Positions 17,480 through 27,299 of a DNA stretch of 64,000 bases are shown one piece after another. A program made the translations under genes and the position numbers. The notes below the pieces were generated by a model, which worked only from the letters and a program-made list of their open reading frames with translations, did no database searches and was not told where the DNA came from. Positions within the stretch are counted from its first letter, which is position 1. The number at the start of each line of letters is the position of its first letter. The DNA comes from Engelhardtia mirabilis (lineage in GTDB: Bacteria > Planctomycetota > UBA1135 > GCA-002686595), in assembly GCF_007748095.1 (NCBI RefSeq), contig NZ_CP036287.1, forward strand, positions 4,650,001 through 4,714,000, given 5' to 3'.

Positions 17480-18727
17480 TCAGGCCTCTGCGGCGGTCAG
17501 GTGCGCCACGACCTCGTCCGCGTGGTCGAAGGCGCGGTGCACGACGCCGCACAGGGTCCGCACGTCGCTGTCGTGCATCGCCGTACCAGTCGGCAGGGTC
17601 ATCACGCGCTCGGACAGGCAGCGGGTCTCGGGCAGGACCAGGTCGGCGGTCGGTTGGTTGGAGCGGTAGGGCTCCATCTCGTGCACGCCGGGGTAGAAGT
17701 AGCGGCGCGCCAGCACGCCCTCGGCCTCGAGCACCTTGACGAGCTGATCGCGATTCAGGGGCGCAACCGAGCCGTCGATCTCCACCACCACGTATTGGTG
17801 GTTGTTGTGCTCGGCCCCGTCGTACTGGATCACCGTCAGGCCCGGCAGGTCCGCGAGCCCAGAGGTGTAGGCGGCGTGGATCTGGGCGTTGTGGGCGCGG
17901 AACTCCTCGAAGCCGTCGAGTGAGGTGAGGCCCATGGCGGCCGAGACCTCGCTCATCTTCCCGTTGCTGCCCAGGTAGATCACCTGGTCCTTGCCGGCGA
18001 AGCCGAAGTTCCGCATCAGGCGCAGCTTCTCCGCCAGCTCGTCGTCGTCGGTGGTCACCATCCCGCCCTCGAAGGAGTTGCAGACCTTCGTGGCGTGGAA
18101 GGAGAAGACCTCGGCGCGGCCGAAGGAGCCGATCGGGCGCCCGCCGTGGCTGCAGCCCAAGGCGTGGGCCGCGTCGAAAATGAGCTGCAGGCCGCGGCGA
18201 TCGGCGATCTCCTGCAGGGCCTCGACCGCGCAGGGCCGGCCCCACACGTGCACGCCGATGATGCCGGTGGTCTGGGGCGTGATCAGCTGCTCGACGCGGG
18301 CGGGGTCGAGGTTGTGGGTCACCGGATCCACGTCGCAGAAGATCGGCTTGATCTCCTGCCACTGCAGGGCGTGGGCCGTGGCCACGAAGGTGAACGAGGG
18401 CACGATCACCTCACCCTTCATCCCGAGTGCGCGGATCACGATCTCGAGCGCGATCGTCGCGTTACACATGGCGACCGCGTGGCGCGTCCCGGCCAGCTCG
18501 GCCACCCGGCGCTCGAAGTCGCGCACGTAGGGGCCGTTGTTGGTCAGCCAAGCGCTGTCGAGGATCTTCTCCACGCGGCTCATGAAGCGCGCGCGGTCGC
18601 CGATGTTGGGCCGGCCCACGTGCAGGGGCGCCTCGAACACGGGCGGGGCGCCGAGCAGAGCGAGGTGGGGAGCGTGGATCGGCCCCGACTCGGGGGCGAC
18701 AGGATCGGTCGACGGTTGGTTGGACAT
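17480..18727 (-). CDS. DegT/DnrJ/EryC1-family sugar aminotransferase
   Basis: A 415-residue PLP enzyme. It has GPYVRDFERRVAEL (65-78), the PLP-ring strand F-D-A-A-H (184-188) and the Schiff-base Lys214 in FSFHATKV. This matches nucleotide-sugar aminotransferases that convert a keto-sugar nucleotide to an amino sugar. Length is normal apart from about 40 extra N-terminal residues. It sits between the sulfotransferase gene (29 bp upstream) and the GT2 gene (3 bp downstream). Confidence 0.92.
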   Translation of the reverse strand: MSNQPSTDPVAPESGPIHAPHLALLGAPPVFEAPLHVGRPNIGDRARFMSRVEKILDSAWLTNNGPYVRDFERRVAELAGTRHAVAMCNATIALEIVIRALGMKGEVIVPSFTFVATAHALQWQEIKPIFCDVDPVTHNLDPARVEQLITPQTTGIIGVHVWGRPCAVEALQEIADRRGLQLIFDAAHALGCSHGGRPIGSFGRAEVFSFHATKVCNSFEGGMVTTDDDELAEKLRLMRNFGFAGKDQVIYLGSNGKMSEVSAAMGLTSLDGFEEFRAHNAQIHAAYTSGLADLPGLTVIQYDGAEHNNHQYVVVEIDGSVAPLNRDQLVKVLEAEGVLARRYFYPGVHEMEPYRSNQPTADLVLPETRCLSERVMTLPTGTAMHDSDVRTLCGVVHRAFDHADEVVAHLTAAEA

Positions 18728-18756
18728 CCGGGACCGACGCTAGCGTCCCCGCCGGC

Positions 18757-19758
18757 TCACGGGAAGCGCTGGCAGGCGGCGGTCAGGTGGGCGGCCCGTT
18801 CCAGATCGAGTTCGACGCGATTGGTGACCCGGAAGGAGCCCGGGGCGCCATGGGAGGCGGGCAGGGGGCTGCCCTGGGCGGCGAAGCGCTCCGCCAGCGC
18901 TCGCCACAGGGGCGCGGTGTCGCTGCAGAACTCCTCGTAGCTGACCCGCAGCCAACGCTCGGGGGGCAGGCCCTCGAGGCCGGCGCGCACGGCGCTGATG
19001 TCGAGCTGGACCTGGCCCGCCACCTGCTCGATCGGATCGAGGCCGTCGAGCCGCTCCGAACCGGGCGGGCGCGAGGAGTACCACTGCCGCTCGTCGCCGT
19101 GGAAGCGCTGCCTCGAACGCAAGAGCGACTGGGCGTTGAAGAAGGGCTCGCGCTCCACGTGCACGAACAGCGCCTCGGGCAGCAGCTCGGCCACGGCCGG
19201 CAGGTCGTACTGGAGCATGAGGCCCTTGAGGGCGAAGGGGAGTCCGAAGCCGGACTCCAGCGCGGCCAACTCGGCGCGCAGGCGCGTCCAATCGACCGCC
19301 GCAAGGCGCTCACGCCCGAGGGGCTCGATGGAGCCGTGTCCGAGGTGACGTCGCCAGAAGAAGAAGAACTCGTTGGCGGCCAGGGCGCCGCGGGTCTTGC
19401 CCAGGTCCGACTCGAAGTCGGCGCGCGCCGCGGTCAGGTCGGCGAGCTGGTCCCCGTAGGCGAAGTCCGGGTTGAACAGCGCCTGCTGCAGCCTCGCGGC
19501 CAGGCCGGGCGCGCCGGCGAAGCGGGCCATGAAGTTGGTCGGCACCGCGAAGGCGCCGGTGGCCTGCAGCCACTGGACCATGACCGTCGTGCCGCTGCGC
19601 GGCGCGCCGACGATCAAGATCACCGGCTGACGTGGCGTCGCGCGAGCCGCCTCGGCCTGCTCGGCGACGAGGCGCGTTTCGGCCGCCTCGAGGGGCCCGG
19701 CGAGCTCGGCCAGGAGCGCGTCGAGGCGCGGGTTGCGTTCGGGATTGCCGTTGCTCAC
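18757..19758 (-). CDS. Sulfotransferase-family protein
   Basis: A 333-residue P-loop protein. GAPRSGTT at 51-58 is the PAPS 5'-phosphosulfate-binding loop of sulfotransferases, and the later FVHVEREP segment fits the 3'-phosphate-binding region. Such enzymes put sulfate on carbohydrates or lipids. The start is GTG at 19758, overlapping the upstream PLP gene stop by 4 bp. Its place among glycan genes suggests a sulfated surface polymer (inference). Confidence 0.85.
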   Translation of the reverse strand: MSNGNPERNPRLDALLAELAGPLEAAETRLVAEQAEAARATPRQPVILIVGAPRSGTTVMVQWLQATGAFAVPTNFMARFAGAPGLAARLQQALFNPDFAYGDQLADLTAARADFESDLGKTRGALAANEFFFFWRRHLGHGSIEPLGRERLAAVDWTRLRAELAALESGFGLPFALKGLMLQYDLPAVAELLPEALFVHVEREPFFNAQSLLRSRQRFHGDERQWYSSRPPGSERLDGLDPIEQVAGQVQLDISAVRAGLEGLPPERWLRVSYEEFCSDTAPLWRALAERFAAQGSPLPASHGAPGSFRVTNRVELDLERAAHLTAACQRFP

Positions 19759-20837
19759 GTGGAGGCTCCTCGGGCCAGGACCGGTTCGAGGGTACGCAGG
19801 ACGCGGGCCATGTCACCCGCTCCGTAGCGCTGGTCCAGGGGCAGGGTCAGGGTCCGCGCCGCGAGGCCGTGGGCGGCCACGTGGGTGGCCGGCACCGCGC
19901 CCTCCAGGTCCCAGTGCCAGGGCGCGTACACCGCCGCGGCGTGCAGCGCCGCCCGCGCGGCGTCGCGCTCGGGTCCGCTGGTGAAGCGCACCGGACAACC
20001 CATGGGCACGACCTCGGCGGGGAGCTGACCAAAGATCAGGCGACCTTCGAGCCCGGCGGCCAAGACCTCCCAGTTCGCGCGGCGCGCGGCGGCCACGGCG
20101 CGCCAATCGACGGCGGCGAGGCGCTGGGCAGTGTCGTCGGCGCAGGAGCGCGCGTCCGTTGGCGCGGCGCTCTCGGCGGCAGCGAAATGGGCGTACCAAC
20201 CGCGTTCGGGGCCGTTCCCGCCGGCCGCGTCGAACTCCCGTCGCTCGCGGCCGGCGACGAGAGCTTCAGTCACCGCTCGCCAGGGTATCAACTCCGGCAA
20301 CGCATCCGGCCAGGGCGCGTCCTCCACCGGCACCAACAACCCGCCGTCGGGCACGCCGACGAACTTGCGCGGACTCGCCAGCAGGTAGTCGGCGCCGATC
20401 TGCGTGCCCTCGGTCAAGAGCGCCTGGCTGGCGTCGACGACGATCGTCGCGCCGCGCTCGCGTAGGGCGCCGAGCAACCCGCCGCGGATCGGCCAGCCGA
20501 AGTAGGCGATCGGCGCCACCAGGTCCCCCGGCGCCAGGCGATCGAGCCAGTTGCCGGTGGACGGCACCAGGTCCTGGTCCACGTCGAAGAAGCTCGCCCG
20601 CGGCCTGACGCGGTCGGACAGGAGCGCGTCGCACAGGTAGGCGGGCAGCCAGACCCGCGCCGGCTCGAGGAAGCCCACCAACCAATCGAGGGCGCCGCGG
20701 GCATGGCTGGCGGCGAGGAAGCGTCCGCGCCCGGCGAGGGCGTCGCGGAACGGACCCGCGGCTGGTGAGCGTTCGGCGCCGCCGCGCGACTCGAGGGCGA
20801 AGACGCCGCCGATGACCTTGCGCGCTTCATCGTTCAC
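19755..20837 (-). CDS. DegT-like PLP-dependent enzyme
   Basis: A 360-residue protein distantly like DegT aminotransferases: VWLPAYLCDALL, strand V-V-D-A-S-Q-A (133-139) with the PLP-nitrogen Asp135, and the presumed Schiff-base Lys158 in ASPRKFVGVPDGG. GTG at 20837 overlaps the stop of the FemAB-like gene (GTGA); the longer frame upstream runs over that gene and is not used. Pairing with a FemAB-like protein suggests that this enzyme makes an amine for the acyltransferase to use, but this is inference. Confidence 0.75.
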   Translation of the reverse strand: MNDEARKVIGGVFALESRGGAERSPAAGPFRDALAGRGRFLAASHARGALDWLVGFLEPARVWLPAYLCDALLSDRVRPRASFFDVDQDLVPSTGNWLDRLAPGDLVAPIAYFGWPIRGGLLGALRERGATIVVDASQALLTEGTQIGADYLLASPRKFVGVPDGGLLVPVEDAPWPDALPELIPWRAVTEALVAGRERREFDAAGGNGPERGWYAHFAAAESAAPTDARSCADDTAQRLAAVDWRAVAAARRANWEVLAAGLEGRLIFGQLPAEVVPMGCPVRFTSGPERDAARAALHAAAVYAPWHWDLEGAVPATHVAAHGLAARTLTLPLDQRYGAGDMARVLRTLEPVLARGAST

Positions 20838-21808
20838 GACTTGCTCCCCACAGCAGCCGGCGCACGGTAGTCCGGGAAGAAGTCCGTCCCCTCCGGCGTG
20901 ATCCAGCGCTCGGCGCACAACCGCTCGTAGAGGTCGGGGTCGAGCACGGCGCCGCAGAGCCAGGCCTCGCAGCGCTCCTCTCCCCAGCCGGCTTTGAAGG
21001 CGGCCAGGCCGCTCGATTCGTCGTCGTCGAGCCCCGCACCCCCGCCCAGGTCGGCCACGGTGCAACCCCGCGTCGCGTGGTCCCCGAGGGCCAATGCCAC
21101 CAGACCGTAGGAGGCCTCGTGCCTGCGCCCGGCGTCGTCCGTCGCCGCCAGGTGGTACCAACAGCGCTCGCCCCGGCGCAGCCACAGGGACATGCCGGTG
21201 GTGCGGCCGTTCTCGCTGGCGCGGTAGACGCTCAAGCCGTCGAGGGCGAAGTGCCGCGCGAAGGCCACGTGGGAGAAGGCCGAGGGCCCCGTGAGCCCGA
21301 ACCGCGCCGCCAACTCGCCGTAGAGCGCACACCACTCGTCCAGGCCCTCGGCGGGCGCGATGCGCTCGAAGTCGGCGAAGCGCTCGGCGCGCCGCAGGCT
21401 CTTTTCGTGGTGCGCGCTGCGCTGCAGCTCGGGGTCGCGGGACAGATCCACCAGGAAGTGCCGCTTGAAGGGCCGCGCGCAGTCGGGGAACAGTCGCGCG
21501 AGCAGCTCGCCATCCGGCGCTCCCAGGGGCTCGGCCACGAGCACCACACTGGCGCCCGCACGCTCCGCGCGCAGACGCGCCAGGTCCGCCTCGAGCCCCG
21601 ACCAGTCCCGGCAGTCGAACAGGGGGTAGGCAGCCGTCAGATCCCGCGCGCCCTTCCCGCCGGGCACCTCGCGGGCGAGCAGCCAGCCGCCACTGGCCGG
21701 CAACGCGATCGGCTCGCCGAACTCCCCCATCGCCCGGGCGTAGTCCGGGTCCGCGTAGGCCAGGCCGTCGCCCGCCTCGAAGCGGTCCCGTTGCTGTTCG
21801 AGGCCCAT
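20834..21808 (-). CDS. FemAB/GNAT-like acyltransferase
   Basis: A 324-residue protein with two GNAT-like halves. The motif HHEKSLRRAERF, followed by a SVYRASENGRTTG beta-hairpin and a LADLGGGAGLDD loop, fits the FemAB/CelD-like superfamily, which adds amino acids or acyl groups to cell-wall or exopolysaccharide precursors. The usual start is ATG at 21808. It is the first gene of the six-gene minus-strand operon; 140 bp separate it from the divergent propeller gene. Confidence 0.72.
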   Translation of the reverse strand: MGLEQQRDRFEAGDGLAYADPDYARAMGEFGEPIALPASGGWLLAREVPGGKGARDLTAAYPLFDCRDWSGLEADLARLRAERAGASVVLVAEPLGAPDGELLARLFPDCARPFKRHFLVDLSRDPELQRSAHHEKSLRRAERFADFERIAPAEGLDEWCALYGELAARFGLTGPSAFSHVAFARHFALDGLSVYRASENGRTTGMSLWLRRGERCWYHLAATDDAGRRHEASYGLVALALGDHATRGCTVADLGGGAGLDDDESSGLAAFKAGWGEERCEAWLCGAVLDPDLYERLCAERWITPEGTDFFPDYRAPAAVGSKS

Positions 21809-21948
21809 GGCCGGCCATCCTCACCAGCGGGAACGCGAGGAGCAAGGCGCATCGCGCGGGTCCGCGGTCAGGAGCCGATCGCGGCTGTTGAGCAAAGCTT
21901 GATCGACGCGCGCACCCAATCCGCGCGCCCCAGCCCGATCATGTGGCC

Positions 21949-23733
21949 ATGCGCTGCACCCTCTTCGCCCTGGCCGCCTCGGCCCTGCTCGCCGCCCCCG
22001 CCCTCGCCCAGCTCGACCTCGGCGGTCGGCACCTCTTCTCGATCGAGGGCGAGGTCTTCCTCGGCCGCTTCGGCTGGGACGTGGCCGCGGGGGACGTGGA
22101 TGGCGATGGATACACAGATCTGATCGCGGGGGCGCCTTCGGAGCCGGTTCCCGGCACGCCGGGTGGGCGGGTGCGGATCTACTCCGGTCGCGACGGCCTG
22201 CTGCTGCGCGAGCTCTCGCCCATGGGCGCGCAGGGTGACTTCGGCGAGGCGGTGGCGGCCCTGGGCGACCTGAACGGCGACGGGGCGATCGAGGTCGGCG
22301 TCGGTGCGCCGGAGGCCCAGGCCGGGGGCGAGTATCCCGGTCGCGTGCACGTCTACGACGGCGCTACCGGCGCGCTGCTCGCGGCCCTGGCGGGAGGTGA
22401 GTGGTTCGACGCCTTCGGGCAGTCCCTGACGAACCTGGGCGACGTGGACCTCGATGGGGTCGAGGACTTCGCGGTGGGTGCGCCGCGGCCCCAGACCCAG
22501 GGGCCCTTCCTGCCCGGACCGGGCTCGGTGCGGGTCTACTCGGGTGCGACGCTGTCGCCGTTCGGGACGCTCTTCGGCACGAACGACTACGACCGCTTCG
22601 GCGAGGCCGTGGGCGCCGCCGGTGACGTGAACCAGGACGGCCATCCCGACCTGGTGGTCGGCGCGCCGGGCTTCGACTCGGGCGGCTTCAACGGCAACGG
22701 TCGCGTCGTGGTCGTCTCCGGCGAGTGGATCGCATCGAGCGCCGCCGGCTTCACGCCGCTCTCGCCCCAGGTCCTGGCCGGCGTCGACGGCGACTTCGAC
22801 GGCGGAGCCCTGGGCTTCGCCGTGGCGGGCGTGGGCGACACCAACGGCGACGGCTTCCCGGACGTGCTTGCCGGTGGGCCGAATTCGAACTTGAACGGCG
22901 CGCTGCGGGGGGTGGCTGACCTGATCTCGGGCGAGTGGATCACGGCCACGTCCCTCGGACTCACGCCGACCACGCCGAAGGTCCTCGATCGCTTCGCCGG
23001 GGAGCAGGAGCGCGACCTGTTCGGTCGGTCGGTCTCGGCCCTGGGCGACGTGGACGGCGACGGGCGGCCCGACTTCGTGATCGGCGCCTCCGAAAGCGTG
23101 AGCCCGGGGCCCGGGCCCGGCTACGCGACGATCTACTCCGGCGCCACCAGCGACGACATCGCCACCTACCGTGGCGGCGCGGGTGGGGACCGGGTGGGCT
23201 GGGCCCTCGACGGCGGCGCCGCCGACTTCGACGGCGACGGGGTGCTCGACCTGGCCCTGGGCGCCGACATTGGCAGCGGGGCGATCAACGGGGTGGGGAC
23301 GGCGCACATGCTGTCGGGCCGGGAGCTGCTCCTGAGCGCCGACGCGCACCTCTTGTCGAGCTCGGCGGGCGGGACCCAGACCTTCCTTCTGGACGCAACG
23401 AACACCTCTGCCGGGGACGCCTACCTGCTGCTGGGCAGCCTCTCGGGGACCGACCCGGGCACGCCCCTGCCGCTGGGTGCAGGGACCCTGCCCCTGAACG
23501 TCGACGGTTACTTCGGGCTGACCCTGACCCTCTCGATGCCCCTCTTGGGGGCGCCCTTCGGGGTCCTGGACCAGGGCGGCGAAGCGCTTGCGAGCTTCTC
23601 GATCGGCGCGGGGAGTCTGCCTCCCGCTGCGACCGGGCTGACGGTTCACCACGCCTACGTGGCGCTCGACCTCGGCGCGGGCGGGGCGATCACGACGGTC
23701 AGCAACGCCGTGCCGACCACGATCGTGCCTTGA
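21949..23733 (+). CDS. Secreted FG-GAP-type beta-propeller protein
   Basis: The protein has about 594 residues if started at ATG 21949, with a signal peptide ending near ALAQ; a GTG at 21943 is the alternative. At least six repeats carry D-x-D-x-D-G calcium loops (DVDGDGYTD, DLNGDGAIE, DVNQDGHPD, DTNGDGFPD, DVDGDGRPD, DFDGDGVLD). The C-terminal 110 residues form a separate module (LPLGAGTLPLNVDGY and beyond) that recurs in the protein at 37558. Typical FG-GAP proteins fold into a propeller and bind partners or Ca2+. No catalytic site seen. Confidence 0.88.
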   Translation: MRCTLFALAASALLAAPALAQLDLGGRHLFSIEGEVFLGRFGWDVAAGDVDGDGYTDLIAGAPSEPVPGTPGGRVRIYSGRDGLLLRELSPMGAQGDFGEAVAALGDLNGDGAIEVGVGAPEAQAGGEYPGRVHVYDGATGALLAALAGGEWFDAFGQSLTNLGDVDLDGVEDFAVGAPRPQTQGPFLPGPGSVRVYSGATLSPFGTLFGTNDYDRFGEAVGAAGDVNQDGHPDLVVGAPGFDSGGFNGNGRVVVVSGEWIASSAAGFTPLSPQVLAGVDGDFDGGALGFAVAGVGDTNGDGFPDVLAGGPNSNLNGALRGVADLISGEWITATSLGLTPTTPKVLDRFAGEQERDLFGRSVSALGDVDGDGRPDFVIGASESVSPGPGPGYATIYSGATSDDIATYRGGAGGDRVGWALDGGAADFDGDGVLDLALGADIGSGAINGVGTAHMLSGRELLLSADAHLLSSSAGGTQTFLLDATNTSAGDAYLLLGSLSGTDPGTPLPLGAGTLPLNVDGYFGLTLTLSMPLLGAPFGVLDQGGEALASFSIGAGSLPPAATGLTVHHAYVALDLGAGGAITTVSNAVPTTIVP

Positions 23734-23835
23734 TCCGGGAGCGGCGCGGCCGCGCGGGGGGCGAGCTTCGACTCAAGTCGCGATGCAGCGGTCGACTCCG
23801 GTGCCGGTGTGGACGACAATCACCCGGTCACACCG

Positions 23836-24741
23836 ATGTCCCTCTCGATTCTGCTGCTCCTGGCCCTCTTCGCCTGCGCCGCCCTGGTCCGCCTCGGCTG
23901 GGGCCCGGGCACGCATCTGGAGTACGCGAGTCGCGTCCATCGCCGGCGGGACGAGCTGCCCGCCGACCGCGCGGCCCTGATCGACGAGCACCGCGACGCC
24001 TACGACTACGGCAACCTCGCGGCGGACATCATCAACTTCAAGGCCTGGGGCGGGCACTACAACCACTGCCACCGCTGGACCATCGTGGACGAGATGCGTG
24101 GCCACGCGCAAAGCGAGAAGGACGAGGCCTTCTGCCTGGGCTACCTCTCCCACCTGGCCGCCGACACCATCGCCCACAACCACTTCGTGCCCTACCACCT
24201 GGCGCGTTACGCGCGGGGCGGCAAGGGGCTCGGGCACCTGTTCTGGGAGCTGAACGCCGACCGCTTCGTGGCGGACGTGCACTGGCAGCGGGTGGCCGAG
24301 CTGAAGGGTGATCCGGACCTGGCGGCGCTGGACGAGATGGTCGGCCGCACCGTCGCCAAGAAGGCCCTGTCGATGAAGACCAACAAGCTGGTCTTCAACC
24401 ACGTGCTCTTGGTCTCGGAGCGTGACGCCTGGCGCGCGCAGATGGAGCGCGTGCTGCCCCAGGCCAAGGTGGGCCTGGCGGAGGACTTCCTGGAACGCTT
24501 CCGCACTGCGGCGACCGAGCGCGTGCTGTTGGCTCTGCAGTACGACGGCGTGCCCCAGCTCAACCACATCGACACCAACGGCAAGGCCGCCCAGGCGGCT
24601 GCGCGCAAGAACCACCGGGCCGCGCGCTGGGTCGGAATCGGCGCCGCCGGGCGCGCCGACGAACGGGCGCACCGGGCCGAGTCCTTCCTCGAAGGTATGC
24701 AGTCGCCGCCGCCCGACGCCGACGCGCCGGCGCACTGGTAG
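23836..24741 (+). CDS. Zinc-dependent phospholipase C-like exported protein
   Basis: A 301-residue protein with an N-terminal membrane/signal segment (SILLLLALFACAALV), then WGPGTH, HYNHCHR, and GYLSHLAADTIAHNH. This His/Asp-rich set matches bacterial zinc-dependent phospholipase C/P1-nuclease-like proteins, in which Trp1-type and His ligands hold three zincs. ATG 23836 gives the clean signal start; another ATG at 23809 would add 9 residues. It may cut phospholipids outside the cytoplasm, though many family members are uncharacterised. Confidence 0.78.
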   Translation: MSLSILLLLALFACAALVRLGWGPGTHLEYASRVHRRRDELPADRAALIDEHRDAYDYGNLAADIINFKAWGGHYNHCHRWTIVDEMRGHAQSEKDEAFCLGYLSHLAADTIAHNHFVPYHLARYARGGKGLGHLFWELNADRFVADVHWQRVAELKGDPDLAALDEMVGRTVAKKALSMKTNKLVFNHVLLVSERDAWRAQMERVLPQAKVGLAEDFLERFRTAATERVLLALQYDGVPQLNHIDTNGKAAQAAARKNHRAARWVGIGAAGRADERAHRAESFLEGMQSPPPDADAPAHW

Positions 24742-24755
24742 AGGACCGGTTCGCG

Positions 24756-25190
24756 TCAGTCTCGCGAGGGAAGGCTGAGCAGCAGCGCGCCGACGGCTAT
24801 CAACGCGCCGCAGGCCCACAGGGGCAGCACCGCGTCACCGCCCACGCGACCGAGGCTGTCGACGACCTGCGGATGTTGCGCCAGGGCCGGCATCAGGCCG
24901 ACGCCCCAGACGAGCATCAACAGGCCCGTGCTGAAGAGTAGGCCGCCCCACAGGACTCGCATGCGTTGGCCGTGGGAGCCGTCGGCGCGGTCCACGGCCT
25001 CGACCGCGATCAGGCAGAGCTGACCGAGGCCCAGGCCGCAGGCGACCCCGATGGCGCCGAGCTCGAGGCCCAAGAGGGGTTCACCGGCGGTCGCGACGAG
25101 GATCCCGAGCGCCACGGCCCAGCAGGTGAAGCCGATCAGCGTCCCCAGGCGGGCGACGAGGGGCAGGGGGGTATGGGTTCGTCCAGTCAT
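24756..25190 (-). CDS. Small four-helix membrane protein
   Basis: The protein has 144 residues when started at ATG 25190 (MTGRTHTPLP); a 10-residue longer start at 25220 is possible. Four hydrophobic segments occur at about 15-35, 42-62, 80-102 and 120-138. No family is recognised. It converges with the phospholipase-like gene (14 bp between) and is followed on the same strand by nothing close; the ABC importer operon lies upstream, with a 76-bp gap. Possibly an unrelated membrane protein. Confidence 0.55.
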   Translation of the reverse strand: MTGRTHTPLPLVARLGTLIGFTCWAVALGILVATAGEPLLGLELGAIGVACGLGLGQLCLIAVEAVDRADGSHGQRMRVLWGGLLFSTGLLMLVWGVGLMPALAQHPQVVDSLGRVGGDAVLPLWACGALIAVGALLLSLPSRD

Positions 25191-25266
25191 GGGATCCACG
25201 AGCGTCGAAGGGAACGGCACTCGTCGCGCGATCTGAGAAGTCTGGGAACGCCTACCGCCGGAGGAC

Positions 25267-26075
<809 letters not shown>

Positions 26076-26079
<4 letters not shown>

Positions 26080-27194
26080 CACGTCGCCACCTCGCGGCGG
26101 TTGCGCCACAACAGGAAGAAGAAGAACGGCCCGCCCACCAGCGAAGTCATCACGCCCGGTGGCAACTGTTGGCCGGTGACGAGGCTGCGCTGGGCCAGGT
26201 CGAGGCCGGCGAGCATCAACGCCCCGCCCAAGGCACTGGCCGGCAGCAACAGCCGGTGCGAGCGACCCACGAATTGGCGCATCACGTGGGGCGCCACCAG
26301 CCCGACGAAGCCGATCTGCCCGGCCACCGACACCGCCGTCGCCGCGGCGAGGGACGCGGCCGCCAGGGTCAACCACTTGACGCGCCGCACGTCGACGCCG
26401 AGGGAGGCCGCGTCCTCCTCGCCGGTCTGGAACAGGTCCAGCTCGTAGGCCACGAAGGGACCGATCAGCGCGGCCACGGCGAGCCCGCCCCACAGCACCG
26501 CGACTTGGATGCCGAGGCGGTCCTCCAGGGTTCCGAAGGTCCAAGCGAGCAACGCGCGCCCGGTGTCGTAGTCGTCGAGCACGAGGCTCTGCACCAGGGT
26601 CAGGAGCCCGCCCCAGGTCGCGTTCACAGCGACACCGAGCAGCAGTAGGGTCGGCACCGACAGGGGCCCGCGCGACGACGCGAACAGGGCCACGATCGAG
26701 ACCGAAGCCATGGCGCCGACGAAGGCCGCCCCGCTGACTGCCAGGGGTCCGAAACCCGCCGCGGTCTCGAGCACGAGTTGCCCGGCGTAGCCGCCCAGCC
26801 CCAAGATCACCAGGGCCGCGCCCAGGGACGCGCCGGCGCTGACGCCGATCACTCCGGGAGCCGCGAGGTCGTTGCGGAACACGCCCTGCAACAGGGCGCC
26901 GGCGTAGGCCAGGGCCGCCCCCACCCCGACCGCGGTCAGCCCGCGGTACAGGCGCAACTCGAAGTAGATCTGCCGGTAGGCCTGCCCGGCCAACTCGGGG
27001 CGCTCCTCGAGCACCGGCCCCAGTCCCAGTTCCGCCAGGGTCGCCTTCCAGGCCACGTCCACGGGCCACCAGCCGCTCGAGCCCTGCAGGACCCCGACCG
27101 CGACCACCGCCACCAGCGCCACGGCCAGCCCGATCAGGAGCACGACACCGAACGAGCTGCGTTCGTCCGCGGGGCGGGGGGAGGGATCGGTCAT
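26076..27194 (-). CDS. ABC importer permease, FecCD family
   Basis: A 372-residue protein with many hydrophobic helices. It has the family stretches GALLQGVFRNDLAAPGVIGVSAGA and GFVGLVAPHVMR. FecCD permeases import iron-siderophores, haem or vitamin B12. It starts with ATG 27194 and overlaps the ATPase gene by 4 bp. The binding-protein gene is divergent, 105 bp away, with a possible shared control region between them. Confidence 0.92.
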
Positions 27195-27260
27195 GGGATC
27201 GCCCGACAGCGAGCGGGGGCAGCGTAGCCCCCCCACGCGGGCCCCACAACGCGCCCGCCG

Positions 27261-27279
27261 TTGACAGGGGCCGGCCCCT
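27261..27279 (+). promoter_or_regulatory. Candidate promoter and palindromic operator for the importer
   Basis: TTGACA at 27261-27266 is a perfect -35 consensus. Its last A begins a 14-bp perfect palindrome, AGGGGCCGGCCCCT, at 27266-27279. It sits between the divergent permease and binding-protein genes, a usual spot for a repressor site. No good -10 box is seen at 17 bp. The gap is too short and lacks conserved boxes for a cobalamin riboswitch. Confidence 0.35.
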
Positions 27280-27299
27280 AGTCGATGGTCCGCGGCCAG

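Noticed and set aside
27195..27299. Cobalamin riboswitch upstream of the importer
   Set aside because: The gap is only about 105 bp, shorter than the usual 200 nt, and no conserved B12-box is seen.
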